The notes beneath the pieces are model-generated. The model saw only the letters and a program-made list of their open reading frames with translations. It was not told the DNA's origin and made no database searches. A stretch of 64,000 bases of DNA from Pratylenchus scribneri (taxonomy: Eukaryota; Nematoda; Chromadorea; Rhabditida; Pratylenchidae): assembly GCA_030063045.1 (NCBI GenBank), contig JAQSEB010000095.1:62001-126000 (forward strand), in the 5' to 3' direction. Both the position numbers and the translations under genes were made by a program. Numbering within the stretch: the first letter of the stretch is position 1; every line of letters begins with the position of its first letter. This document shows positions 51,551 through 64,000 of this stretch, in pieces.

Positions 51551-53925
51551 CAGCCCTCCTATATTTTTAAAGAATTTTGAAATACATAAACACAAGAATA
51601 CATACCCTCTATGATCAAAAGATTAGAAATTTTTTGAATTTTTGATTAACCCTGAATTTTTTAAAAATATATTTTCCATCCAAAATTATAGGCGAAGGAC
51701 CTTTTCATAAAATTTAAATCAGCCCTCCTATATTTTTAAAGAATTTTGAAATACATAAACACAAGAATACATACCCTCTATGATCAAAAGATTAGAAATT
51801 TTTTGAATTTTTGATTAACCCTGAATTTTTTAAAAATATATTCTCCATCCAAAATTATAGGCGAAGGACCTTTTCATAAAATTTAAATCAGCCATCCTAT
51901 ATTTTTAATGAATTTTAAAATACATAAACACAAGAATACATACCCTCTATGATCAAAAGATTAGAAATTTTTTGAATTTTTGATTAACCCTGAATTTTTT
52001 AAAAATATATTTTCCATCCAAAATTATAGGCGAAGGACCTTTTCATAAAATTTAAATCAGCCCTCCTATATTTTTAAAGAATTTTGAAATACATAAACAC
52101 AAGAATACATACCCTCTATGATCAAAAGATTAGAAATTTTTTGAATTTTTGATTAACCCTGAATTTTTTAAAAATATATTCTCCATCCAAAATTATAGGC
52201 GAAGGACCTTTTCATAAAATTTAAATCAGCCATCCTATATTTTTAATGAATTTTAAAATACATAAACACAAGAATACATACCCTCTATGATCAAAAGATT
52301 AGAAATTTTTTGAATTTTTGATTAACCCTGAATTTTTTAAAAATATATTTTCCATCCAAAATTATAGGCGAAGGACCTTTTCATAAAATTTAAATCAGCC
52401 CTCCTATATTTTTAAAGAATTTTGAAATACATAAACACAAGAATACATACCCTCTATGATCAAAAGATTAGAAATTTTTTGAATTTTTGATTAACCCTGA
52501 ATTTTTTAAAAATATATTCTCCATCCAAAATTATAGGCGAAGGACCTTTTCATAAAATTTAAATCAGCCCTCCTATATTTTTAAAGAATTTTGAAATACA
52601 TAAACACAAGAATACATACCCTCTATGATCAAAAGATTAGAAATTTTTTGAATTTTTGATTAACCCTGAATTTTTTAAAAATATATTCTCCATCCAAAAT
52701 TATAGGCGAAGGACCTTTTCATAAAATTTAAATCAGCCATCCTATATTTTTAATGAATTTTAAAATACATAAACACAAGAATACATACCCTCTATGATCA
52801 AAAGATTAGAAATTTTTTGAATTTTTGATTAACCCTGAATTTTTTAAAAATATATTTTCGATCCAAAATTATAGGCGAAGGACCTTTTCATAAAATTTAA
52901 ATCAGCCCTCCTATATTTTTAAAGAATTTTGAAATACATAAACACAAGAATACATACCCTCTATGATCAAAAGATTAGAAATTTTTTGAATTTTTGATTA
53001 ACCCTGAATTTTTTAAAAATATATTTTCCATCCAAAATTATAGGCGAAGGACCTTTTCATAAAATTTAAATCAGCCCTCCTATATTTTTAAAGAATTTTG
53101 AAATACATAAACACAAGAATACATACCCTCTATGATCAAAAGATTAGAAATTTTTTGAATTTTTGATTAACCCTGAATTTTTTAAAAATATATTCTCCAT
53201 CCAAAATTATAGGCGAAGGACCTTTTCATAAAATTTAAATCAGCCATCCTATATTTTTAATGAATTTTAAAATACATAAACACAAGAATACATACCCTCT
53301 ATGATCAAAAGATTAGAAATTTTTTGAATTTTTGATTAACCCTGAATTTTTTAAAAATATATTTTCCATCCAAAATTATAGGCGAAGGACCTTTTCATAA
53401 AATTTAAATCAGCCCTCCTATATTTTTAAAGAATTTTGAAATACATAAACACAAGAATACATACCCTCTATGATCAAAAGATTAGAAATTTTTTGAATTT
53501 TTGATTAACCCTGAATTTTTTAAAAATATATTCTCCATCCAAAATTATAGGCGAAGGACCTTTTCATAAAATTTAAATCAGCCATCCTATATTTTTAATG
53601 AATTTTAAAATACATAAACACAAGAATACATACCCTCTATGATCAAAAGATTAGAAATTTTTTGAATTTTTGATTAACCCTGAATTTTTTAAAAATATAT
53701 TTTCCATCCAAAATTATAGGCGAAGGACCTTTTCATAAAATTTAAATCAGCCCTCCTATATTTTTAAAGAATTTTGAAATACATAAACACAAGAATACAT
53801 ACCCTCTATGATCAAAAGATTAGAAATTTTTTGAATTTTTGATTAACCCTGAATTTTTTAAAAATATATTCTCCATCCAAAATTATAGGCGAAGGACCTT
53901 TTCATAAAATTTAAATCAGCCATCC
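51551..53925 (-). repeat. 338-bp dimeric repeat in B1
   Basis: Type 1 has CAGCCCTCC, TTTTTAAAGAATTTTGAAAT and ATATTTTCCATC. Type 2 has CAGCCATCC, TTTTTAATGAATTTTAAAAT and ATATTCTCCATC. CAGCCCTCC lies at 51551, 51720, 52058, 52396, 52565, 52903, 53072, 53410 and 53748, with spacings of 169 or 338 bp, so most of the run alternates 1-2-1-2 with occasional 1-1. The change ATTTTCGATCC near 52855 adds a second CpG. Confidence 0.85.
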
Positions 53926-56900
53926 TATATTTTTAATGAATTTTGAAATACATATACCCAAGAATACAACCCTCTATGACAAAAGATTAGAAATTTTTTG
54001 AATTTTTGATTAACCCTGAATTTTTTAAAAATATATTCTCCATACAAAATTATAGGCGAAGGACCTTTTCATAAAATTTAAATCAGCCATCCTATATTTT
54101 TAATGAATTTTAAAATACATATACCCAAGAATACATACCCACTATGATCAAAAGATTAGAAATTTTTTTAAATTTATGAGCCTAGATTTTTTAAAAATAT
54201 ATTCTCCATCCAAAATTATAGGCGAAGGACCTTTTCATAAAATTTAAATCAGTCATCCTATATTTTTAATGAATTTTAAAATACATAAACACAAGAATAC
54301 ATACCCTCTATAATAAAAAGATTAGAAATTTTTTTAAATTTATGAGCCTAGATTTTTTAAAAATATATTCTCCATCCAAAATTATAGGCGAAGGACCTTT
54401 TCATAAAATTTAAATCAGCCATTCTATATTTTTAATGAATTTTAAAATACATATACCCAAGAATACATACCCACTATGATCAAAAGATTAGAAATTTTTT
54501 TAAATTTATGAGCCTAGATTTTTTAAAAATATATTCTCCATCCAAAATTATAGGCGAAGGACCTTTTCATAAAATTTAAATCAGCCATCCTATATTTTTA
54601 ATGAATTTTAAAATACATATACCCAAGAATACATACCCACTATGATCAAAAGATTAGAAATTTTTTTAAATTTATGAGCCTAGATTTTTTAAAAATATAT
54701 TCTCCATCCAAAATTATAGGCGAAGGACCTTTTCATAAAATTTAAATCAGCCATTCTATATTTTTAATGAATTTTAAAATACATATACCCAAGAATACAT
54801 ACCCACTATGATCAAAAGATTAGAAATTTTTTTAAATTTATGAGCCTAGATTTTTTAAAAATATATTCTCCATCCAAAATTATAGGCGAAGGACCTTTTC
54901 ATAAAATTTAAATCAGCCATTCTATATTTTTAATGAATTTTAAAATACATATACCCAAGAATACATACCCACTATGATCAAAAGATTAGAAATTTTTTTA
55001 AATTTATGAGCCTAGATTTTTTAAAAATATATTCTCCATCTAAAATTATAGGCGAAGGACCTTTTCATAAAATTTAAATCAGCCATCCTATATTTTTAAT
55101 GAATTTTGAAATTTATGACTAGCCTAGATTTTTTAAAAATATATTCTCCATACAAAATTATAGGCGAAGAACCTTTTCATAAAATTTAAATCAGCCATCC
55201 TATATTTTTAATGAATTTTGAAATACATATACCCAAGAATACATACCCTCTATGATAAAAAGATTAGAAATTTTTTTTTAAATTTATGACTAGCATAGAT
55301 TTTTTAAAAATATATTCTCCATACAAAATTATAGGCGAAGGACCTTTTCATAAAATTTAAATCAGCCATCCTATATTTTTAATGAATTTTAAAATACATA
55401 TACCCAAGAATACATACCCACTATGATCAAAAGATTAGAAATTTTTTTAAATTTATGACTAGCATAGATTTTTTAAAAATATATTCTCCATACAAAATTA
55501 TAGGCGAAGGATCTTTTCATAAAATTTAAATCAGCCATCCTATATTTTTAATGAATTTTAAATTACATATACCCAAGAATACATACCCTCTATGATCAAA
55601 AGATTAGAAATTTTTTGAATTTTTGATTAACTCTGAATTTTTTAAAAATATATTCTCCATCAAAAATTATAGGCGAAGGACCTTTTCATAAAATTTAAAT
55701 CAACCATCCTATATTTTTAATGAATTTTAAAATACATATACCCAAGAATACATACCCTCTATGATAAAATGATTAGAAATTTTTTTTAAATTTATGAGCC
55801 TAGATTTTTTAAAAATATATTCTCCATCCAAAATTATAGGCGAAGGACCTTTTCATAAAATTTAAATCAACCATCCTATATTTTTAATGAATTTTAAATT
55901 ACATATACCCAAGAATACATACCCTCTATGATCAAAAGATTAGAAATTTTTTTGAATTTTTGATTAACTTTGAATTTTTTAAAAATATATTCTCCATCCA
56001 AAATTATAGGCGAAGGACCTTTTCATAAAATTTAAATCAGCCATCCTATATTTTTAATGTATTTTAAAATACATATACCCAAAAATACATACCCTCTATG
56101 ATAAAAAGATTAGAAATTTTTTTTAAATTTATGAGCCTAGATTTTTTAAAAATATATTCTCCATCCAAAATTATAGGCGAAGGACCTTTTCATAAAATTT
56201 AAATCAGCCATCCTATATTTTTAATGTATTTTAAAATACATATACCCACGAATACATATCCTCTATGATAAAAAGATTAGAAATTTTTTTTAAATTTATG
56301 AGCCTAGATTTTTTAAAAATATATTCTCCATCCAAAATTATAGGCGAAGGACCTTTTCATAAAATTTAAATCAGCCATCCTATATTTTTAATGTATTTTA
56401 AAATACATATACCCAAAAATACATACCCTCTATGATAAAAAGATTAGAAATTTTTTTTAAATTTATGAGCCTAGATTTTTTAAAAATATATTCTCCATCC
56501 AAAATTATAGGCGAAGGACCTTTTCATAAAATTTAAATCAGCCATCCTATATTTTTAATGTATTTTAAAATACATATACCAACGAATACATATCCTCTAT
56601 GATAAAAAGATTAGAAATTTTTTTTAAATTTATGAGCCTAGATTTTTTAAAAATATATTCTCCATCCAAAATTATAGGCGAAGGACCTTTTCATAAAATT
56701 TAAATCAGCCATCCTATATTTTTAATGTATTTTAAAATACATATACCCACGAATACATATCCTCTATGATAAAAAGATTAGAAATTTTTTTTAAATTTAT
56801 GAGCCTAGATTTTTTAAAAATATATTCTCCATCCAAAATTATAGGCGAAGGACCTTTTCATAAAATTTAAATCAGCCATCCTATATTTTTAATGTATTTT

Positions 56901-57390
56901 AAAATACATATACCCAAGAATACATACCCTCTATGATAAAAAGATTAGAAATTTTTTTTAAATTTATGAGCCTAGATTTTTTAAAAATATATTCTCCATT
57001 AAAAATTATAGGCGAAGGACCTTTTCATAAAATTTAAATCAGCCATCCTATATTTTTAATGTATTTTAAAATACATATACCCAAAAATACATACCCTCTA
57101 TGATAAAAAGATTAGAAATTTTTTTTAAATTTATGAGCCTAGATTTTTTAAAAATATATTCTCCATCCAAAATTATAGGCGAAGGACCTTTTCATAAAAT
57201 TTAAATCAGCCATCCTATATTTTTAATGTATTTTAAAATACATATACCCAAAAATACATACCCTCTATGATAAAAAGATTAGAAATTTTTTTTAAATTTA
57301 TGAGCCTAGATTTTTTAAAAATATATTCTCCATTAAAAATTATAGGCGAAGGACCTTTTCATAAAATTTAAATCAGCCATCCTATATTTT
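52582..57390 (-). repeat. 4,809-bp direct duplication, copy 1
   Basis: Contains the tail of the B1 dimer array, then B2 monomers. I count 28 full monomers and one truncated one. Markers repeat at +4,809: ATTTTCGATCC (52853/57662), AATACAACCCTCTATGAC (53964/58773), AAATTACATATACCC (55560/60369), GATAAAATGATTAG (55761/60570) and TATACCAACGAATAC (56573/61382). No mismatch was noticed in the parts compared. Confidence 0.88.
55089..55200 (-). repeat. Truncated B2 monomer, about 111 bp
   Basis: AATTTTGAAA runs straight into TTTATGACTAGCC near 55110, so the segment with TATACCCAAG, ACATACCCTC and GATTAGAAATTTTT (about 58 bp) is missing. The two ends share AAAT, fitting a microhomology deletion. The same truncation is at about 59898-60009 in the second 4,809-bp copy, so it predates that duplication. 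Confidence 0.85.
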
Positions 57391-60300
57391 TAAAGAATTT
57401 TGAAATACATAAACACAAGAATACATACCCTCTATGATCAAAAGATTAGAAATTTTTTGAATTTTTGATTAACCCTGAATTTTTTAAAAATATATTCTCC
57501 ATCCAAAATTATAGGCGAAGGACCTTTTCATAAAATTTAAATCAGCCATCCTATATTTTTAATGAATTTTAAAATACATAAACACAAGAATACATACCCT
57601 CTATGATCAAAAGATTAGAAATTTTTTGAATTTTTGATTAACCCTGAATTTTTTAAAAATATATTTTCGATCCAAAATTATAGGCGAAGGACCTTTTCAT
57701 AAAATTTAAATCAGCCCTCCTATATTTTTAAAGAATTTTGAAATACATAAACACAAGAATACATACCCTCTATGATCAAAAGATTAGAAATTTTTTGAAT
57801 TTTTGATTAACCCTGAATTTTTTAAAAATATATTTTCCATCCAAAATTATAGGCGAAGGACCTTTTCATAAAATTTAAATCAGCCCTCCTATATTTTTAA
57901 AGAATTTTGAAATACATAAACACAAGAATACATACCCTCTATGATCAAAAGATTAGAAATTTTTTGAATTTTTGATTAACCCTGAATTTTTTAAAAATAT
58001 ATTCTCCATCCAAAATTATAGGCGAAGGACCTTTTCATAAAATTTAAATCAGCCATCCTATATTTTTAATGAATTTTAAAATACATAAACACAAGAATAC
58101 ATACCCTCTATGATCAAAAGATTAGAAATTTTTTGAATTTTTGATTAACCCTGAATTTTTTAAAAATATATTTTCCATCCAAAATTATAGGCGAAGGACC
58201 TTTTCATAAAATTTAAATCAGCCCTCCTATATTTTTAAAGAATTTTGAAATACATAAACACAAGAATACATACCCTCTATGATCAAAAGATTAGAAATTT
58301 TTTGAATTTTTGATTAACCCTGAATTTTTTAAAAATATATTCTCCATCCAAAATTATAGGCGAAGGACCTTTTCATAAAATTTAAATCAGCCATCCTATA
58401 TTTTTAATGAATTTTAAAATACATAAACACAAGAATACATACCCTCTATGATCAAAAGATTAGAAATTTTTTGAATTTTTGATTAACCCTGAATTTTTTA
58501 AAAATATATTTTCCATCCAAAATTATAGGCGAAGGACCTTTTCATAAAATTTAAATCAGCCCTCCTATATTTTTAAAGAATTTTGAAATACATAAACACA
58601 AGAATACATACCCTCTATGATCAAAAGATTAGAAATTTTTTGAATTTTTGATTAACCCTGAATTTTTTAAAAATATATTCTCCATCCAAAATTATAGGCG
58701 AAGGACCTTTTCATAAAATTTAAATCAGCCATCCTATATTTTTAATGAATTTTGAAATACATATACCCAAGAATACAACCCTCTATGACAAAAGATTAGA
58801 AATTTTTTGAATTTTTGATTAACCCTGAATTTTTTAAAAATATATTCTCCATACAAAATTATAGGCGAAGGACCTTTTCATAAAATTTAAATCAGCCATC
58901 CTATATTTTTAATGAATTTTAAAATACATATACCCAAGAATACATACCCACTATGATCAAAAGATTAGAAATTTTTTTAAATTTATGAGCCTAGATTTTT
59001 TAAAAATATATTCTCCATCCAAAATTATAGGCGAAGGACCTTTTCATAAAATTTAAATCAGTCATCCTATATTTTTAATGAATTTTAAAATACATAAACA
59101 CAAGAATACATACCCTCTATAATAAAAAGATTAGAAATTTTTTTAAATTTATGAGCCTAGATTTTTTAAAAATATATTCTCCATCCAAAATTATAGGCGA
59201 AGGACCTTTTCATAAAATTTAAATCAGCCATTCTATATTTTTAATGAATTTTAAAATACATATACCCAAGAATACATACCCACTATGATCAAAAGATTAG
59301 AAATTTTTTTAAATTTATGAGCCTAGATTTTTTAAAAATATATTCTCCATCCAAAATTATAGGCGAAGGACCTTTTCATAAAATTTAAATCAGCCATCCT
59401 ATATTTTTAATGAATTTTAAAATACATATACCCAAGAATACATACCCACTATGATCAAAAGATTAGAAATTTTTTTAAATTTATGAGCCTAGATTTTTTA
59501 AAAATATATTCTCCATCCAAAATTATAGGCGAAGGACCTTTTCATAAAATTTAAATCAGCCATTCTATATTTTTAATGAATTTTAAAATACATATACCCA
59601 AGAATACATACCCACTATGATCAAAAGATTAGAAATTTTTTTAAATTTATGAGCCTAGATTTTTTAAAAATATATTCTCCATCCAAAATTATAGGCGAAG
59701 GACCTTTTCATAAAATTTAAATCAGCCATTCTATATTTTTAATGAATTTTAAAATACATATACCCAAGAATACATACCCACTATGATCAAAAGATTAGAA
59801 ATTTTTTTAAATTTATGAGCCTAGATTTTTTAAAAATATATTCTCCATCTAAAATTATAGGCGAAGGACCTTTTCATAAAATTTAAATCAGCCATCCTAT
59901 ATTTTTAATGAATTTTGAAATTTATGACTAGCCTAGATTTTTTAAAAATATATTCTCCATACAAAATTATAGGCGAAGAACCTTTTCATAAAATTTAAAT
60001 CAGCCATCCTATATTTTTAATGAATTTTGAAATACATATACCCAAGAATACATACCCTCTATGATAAAAAGATTAGAAATTTTTTTTTAAATTTATGACT
60101 AGCATAGATTTTTTAAAAATATATTCTCCATACAAAATTATAGGCGAAGGACCTTTTCATAAAATTTAAATCAGCCATCCTATATTTTTAATGAATTTTA
60201 AAATACATATACCCAAGAATACATACCCACTATGATCAAAAGATTAGAAATTTTTTTAAATTTATGACTAGCATAGATTTTTTAAAAATATATTCTCCAT

Positions 60301-62199
60301 ACAAAATTATAGGCGAAGGATCTTTTCATAAAATTTAAATCAGCCATCCTATATTTTTAATGAATTTTAAATTACATATACCCAAGAATACATACCCTCT
60401 ATGATCAAAAGATTAGAAATTTTTTGAATTTTTGATTAACTCTGAATTTTTTAAAAATATATTCTCCATCAAAAATTATAGGCGAAGGACCTTTTCATAA
60501 AATTTAAATCAACCATCCTATATTTTTAATGAATTTTAAAATACATATACCCAAGAATACATACCCTCTATGATAAAATGATTAGAAATTTTTTTTAAAT
60601 TTATGAGCCTAGATTTTTTAAAAATATATTCTCCATCCAAAATTATAGGCGAAGGACCTTTTCATAAAATTTAAATCAACCATCCTATATTTTTAATGAA
60701 TTTTAAATTACATATACCCAAGAATACATACCCTCTATGATCAAAAGATTAGAAATTTTTTTGAATTTTTGATTAACTTTGAATTTTTTAAAAATATATT
60801 CTCCATCCAAAATTATAGGCGAAGGACCTTTTCATAAAATTTAAATCAGCCATCCTATATTTTTAATGTATTTTAAAATACATATACCCAAAAATACATA
60901 CCCTCTATGATAAAAAGATTAGAAATTTTTTTTAAATTTATGAGCCTAGATTTTTTAAAAATATATTCTCCATCCAAAATTATAGGCGAAGGACCTTTTC
61001 ATAAAATTTAAATCAGCCATCCTATATTTTTAATGTATTTTAAAATACATATACCCACGAATACATATCCTCTATGATAAAAAGATTAGAAATTTTTTTT
61101 AAATTTATGAGCCTAGATTTTTTAAAAATATATTCTCCATCCAAAATTATAGGCGAAGGACCTTTTCATAAAATTTAAATCAGCCATCCTATATTTTTAA
61201 TGTATTTTAAAATACATATACCCAAAAATACATACCCTCTATGATAAAAAGATTAGAAATTTTTTTTAAATTTATGAGCCTAGATTTTTTAAAAATATAT
61301 TCTCCATCCAAAATTATAGGCGAAGGACCTTTTCATAAAATTTAAATCAGCCATCCTATATTTTTAATGTATTTTAAAATACATATACCAACGAATACAT
61401 ATCCTCTATGATAAAAAGATTAGAAATTTTTTTTAAATTTATGAGCCTAGATTTTTTAAAAATATATTCTCCATCCAAAATTATAGGCGAAGGACCTTTT
61501 CATAAAATTTAAATCAGCCATCCTATATTTTTAATGTATTTTAAAATACATATACCCACGAATACATATCCTCTATGATAAAAAGATTAGAAATTTTTTT
61601 TAAATTTATGAGCCTAGATTTTTTAAAAATATATTCTCCATCCAAAATTATAGGCGAAGGACCTTTTCATAAAATTTAAATCAGCCATCCTATATTTTTA
61701 ATGTATTTTAAAATACATATACCCAAGAATACATACCCTCTATGATAAAAAGATTAGAAATTTTTTTTAAATTTATGAGCCTAGATTTTTTAAAAATATA
61801 TTCTCCATTAAAAATTATAGGCGAAGGACCTTTTCATAAAATTTAAATCAGCCATCCTATATTTTTAATGTATTTTAAAATACATATACCCAAAAATACA
61901 TACCCTCTATGATAAAAAGATTAGAAATTTTTTTTAAATTTATGAGCCTAGATTTTTTAAAAATATATTCTCCATCCAAAATTATAGGCGAAGGACCTTT
62001 TCATAAAATTTAAATCAGCCATCCTATATTTTTAATGTATTTTAAAATACATATACCCAAAAATACATACCCTCTATGATAAAAAGATTAGAAATTTTTT
62101 TTAAATTTATGAGCCTAGATTTTTTAAAAATATATTCTCCATTAAAAATTATAGGCGAAGGACCTTTTCATAAAATTTAAATCAGCCATCCTATATTTT
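57391..62199 (-). repeat. 4,809-bp direct duplication, copy 2
   Basis: Directly follows copy 1 with no gap. The join lies within TTTTTAAAGAATTTT, where a B2 monomer passes into a B1 type-1 end (CAGCCATCC then AAAGAATTTT at about 57375-57400), a hybrid not produced by the local alternation. The match ends at about 62200, where AATGTATTTT replaces AAAGAATTTT. Unequal exchange between sister arrays would give this product. Confidence 0.88.
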
Positions 62200-64000
62200 T
62201 AATGTATTTTAAAATACATATACCCAAGAATACATACCCTCTATGATAAAAAGATTAGAAATTTTTTTTAAATTTATGAGCCTAGATTTTTTAAAAATAT
62301 ATTCTCCATCCAAAATTATAGGCGAAGGACCTTTTCATAAAATTTAAATCAGCCATCCTATATTTTTAATGTATTTTAAAATACATATACCCAAGAATAC
62401 ATACCCTCTATGATAAAAAGATTAGAAATTTTTTTTAAATTTATGAGCCTAGATTTTTTAAAAATATATTCTCCATTAAAAATTATAGGCGAAGGACCTT
62501 TTCATAAAATTTAAATCAGCCATCCTATATTTTTAATGTATTTTAAAATACATATACCCAAAAATACATACCCTCTATGATAAAAAGATTAGAAATTTTT
62601 TTTAAATTTATGAGCCTAGATTTTTTAAAAATATATTCTCCATCCAAAATTATAGGCGAAGGACCTTTTCATAAAATTTAAATCAGCCATCCTATATTTT
62701 TAATGTATTTTAAAATACATATACCCAAGAATACATACCCTCTATGATAAAAAGATTAGAAATTTTTTTTAAATTTATGAGCCTAGATTTTTTAAAAATA
62801 TATTCTCCATCCAAAATTATAGGCGAAGGACCTTTTCATAAAATTTAAATCAGCCATCCTATATTTTTAATGTATTTTAAAATACATATACCCAAGAATA
62901 CATACCCTCTATGATAAAAAGATTAGAAATTTTTTTTAAATTTATGAGCCTAGATTTTTTAAAAATATATTCTCCATCCAAAATTATAGGCGAAGGACCT
63001 TTTCATAAAATTTAAATCAGCCATCCTATATTTTTAATGTATTTTAAAATACATATACCCAAAAATACATACCCTCTATGATAAAAAGATTAGAAATTTT
63101 TTTTAAATTTATGAGCCTAGATTTTTTAAAAATATATTCTCCATTAAAAATTATAGGCGAAGGACCTTTTCATAAAATTTAAATCAGCCATCCTATATTT
63201 TTAATGTATTTTAAAATACATATACCCAAAAATACATACCCTCTATGATAAAAAGATTAGAAATTTTTTTTAAATTTATGAGCCTAGATTTTTTAAAAAT
63301 ATATTCTCCATCCAAAATTATAGGCGAAGGACCTTTTCATAAAATTTAAATCAGCCATCCTATATTTTTAATGTATTTTAAAATACATATACCCACGAAT
63401 ACATATCCTCTATGATCAAAAGATTAGAAATTTTTTTTAAATTTATGACTAGCCTAGATTTTTTAAAAATATATTCTCCATTAAAAATTATAGGCGAAGG
63501 ACCTTTTCATAAAATTTAAATCAACCATCCTATATTTTTAATGTATTTTAAAATACATATACCCAAGAATACATACCCTCTATGATAAAAAGATTAGAAA
63601 TTTTTTTTAAATTTATGAGCCTAGATTTTTTAAAAATATATTCTCCATTAAAAATTATAGGCGAAGGACCTTTTCATAAAATTTAAATCAGCCATCCTAT
63701 ATTTTTAATGTATTTTAAAATACATATACCCAAAAATACATACCCTCTATGATAAAAAGATTAGAAATTTTTTTTAAATTTATGAGCCTAGATTTTTTAA
63801 AAATATATTCTCCATCCAAAATTATAGGCGAAGGACCTTTTCATAAAATTTAAATCAGCCATCCTATATTTTTAATGTATTTTAAAATACATATACCCAC
63901 GAATACATATCCTCTATGATCAAAAGATTAGAAATTTTTTTTAAATTTATGACTAGCCTAGATTTTTTAAAAATATATTCTCCATTAAAAATTATAGGCG
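62200..64000 (-). repeat. B2 array with TTTTTAATGTATTTT and a 504-bp trimer
   Basis: About 11 B2 monomers of 167-168 bp continue the type found at about 56.0-57.3 kb. ACCCACGAATACATATCC followed by GATCAAAAG and GACTAGCCTAGA occurs at 63391 and 63895, 504 bp apart (3 x 168). The window ends inside the second unit. CCATTAAAAATT and CCATCCAAAATT monomers are interspersed. Confidence 0.82.

Larger units (their letters stand above)
44331..64000 (-). repeat. Satellite array B, 166-170-bp monomer, inverted relative of A
   Basis: Uninterrupted tandem array of about 117 monomers, open at the right edge. Landmarks on the + strand are AAGAATACATACCC, ATGATCAAAAGATTAG, a T-rich box, TTTTTTAAAAATATATTCTCC, ATTATAGGCGAAGGACC, TTTTCATAAAATTTAAATC, CCATCCTATATTTTTAATGA and AAAATACATA. 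Subfamily B1 (169-170 bp) has GATTAACCCTGAA and AAACACAAG. Subfamily B2 (166-168 bp) has ATGAGCCTAGA or GACTAGCCTAGA and TATACCCAAG. The reverse complement shares GATGGAGAATAT and AAATTCAT with array A at matching spacing, so strand '-' means opposite to A. Usually only one CpG (GGCGAA) per monomer. No gene-like content. Confidence 0.97.

Noticed and set aside
1..64000. CRISPR array
   Set aside because: The repeats are continuous 166-172-bp units without unique spacers, and no cas genes are present.
1..64000. Telomeric repeats (CCCTAG, ACCCTG motifs)
   Set aside because: They occur once per monomer inside a longer unit and never in direct short tandem.
44331..64000. Promoters from the many TATA-like and TTTAAA strings
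   Set aside because: At about 21% G+C such strings are expected everywhere and occur in every monomer, so they carry no signal here.

Overview
The whole 64 kb window is satellite DNA. I find no gene, RNA gene, transposon or unique sequence in it. The layout is two back-to-back tandem arrays of a short, very AT-rich monomer of about 166-172 bp. Hand counts of single monomers give about 42 G+C of 170 in array A and about 36 of 170 in array B. Kilobases of near-identical monomers of nucleosome-plus-linker length, organised into higher-order repeats (HORs), point to a eukaryotic centromeric or pericentromeric (or other heterochromatic) block. I cannot name the species. The monomer length resembles many unrelated centromere satellites, and length alone is not evidence of kinship.

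Array A (1 to about 44,330, roughly 260 monomers) has landmarks in each monomer on the + strand: ACATGT, CCTAGG, a G6 run, AAATTCAT, a G5 run, poly-A, GATGGAGAATAT and TTCGAA. It is a patchwork of HOR blocks: a 1,530-bp paired block (0.6-3.2 kb), 11-mer/9-mer units of about 1.87/1.53 kb (about 4.6-12 kb), 171-bp monomers (12.4-13.9 kb), an 850-bp pentamer (15-18 kb), a chimeric stretch (18.4-22 kb), 169-bp homogeneous monomers (23-24.3 kb), an 1,878-bp 11-mer (25.4-30.2 kb), 343- and 345-bp dimers (30.2-32.8 kb), a 2,406-bp 14-mer (36.5-40 kb), and a 1,538-bp duplication with expanded G runs (41.1-43.4 kb).

Array B (about 44,331 to 64,000, roughly 117 monomers) looks different on the + strand. 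Its reverse complement aligns in register with array A over the full 170 bp: AAATTCAT to GATGGAGAATAT is 56 bases in A and 58 in B, and the return distance is 114 against 112. I read B as an old, diverged relative of A in the opposite orientation. B has two subfamilies: B1 (169-170 bp, left) and B2 (166-168 bp, mostly right). It carries its own HORs: a 1,354-bp 8-mer, a 338-bp dimer, and a 4,809-bp direct tandem duplication (about 52,582-57,390 and 57,391-62,199) in which I found no difference at the positions compared.

Nothing here works as a gene set. The interest lies in array evolution: an orientation switch between two homologous satellite families with no spacer, nested HORs of several periods, and recent large unequal-exchange products.
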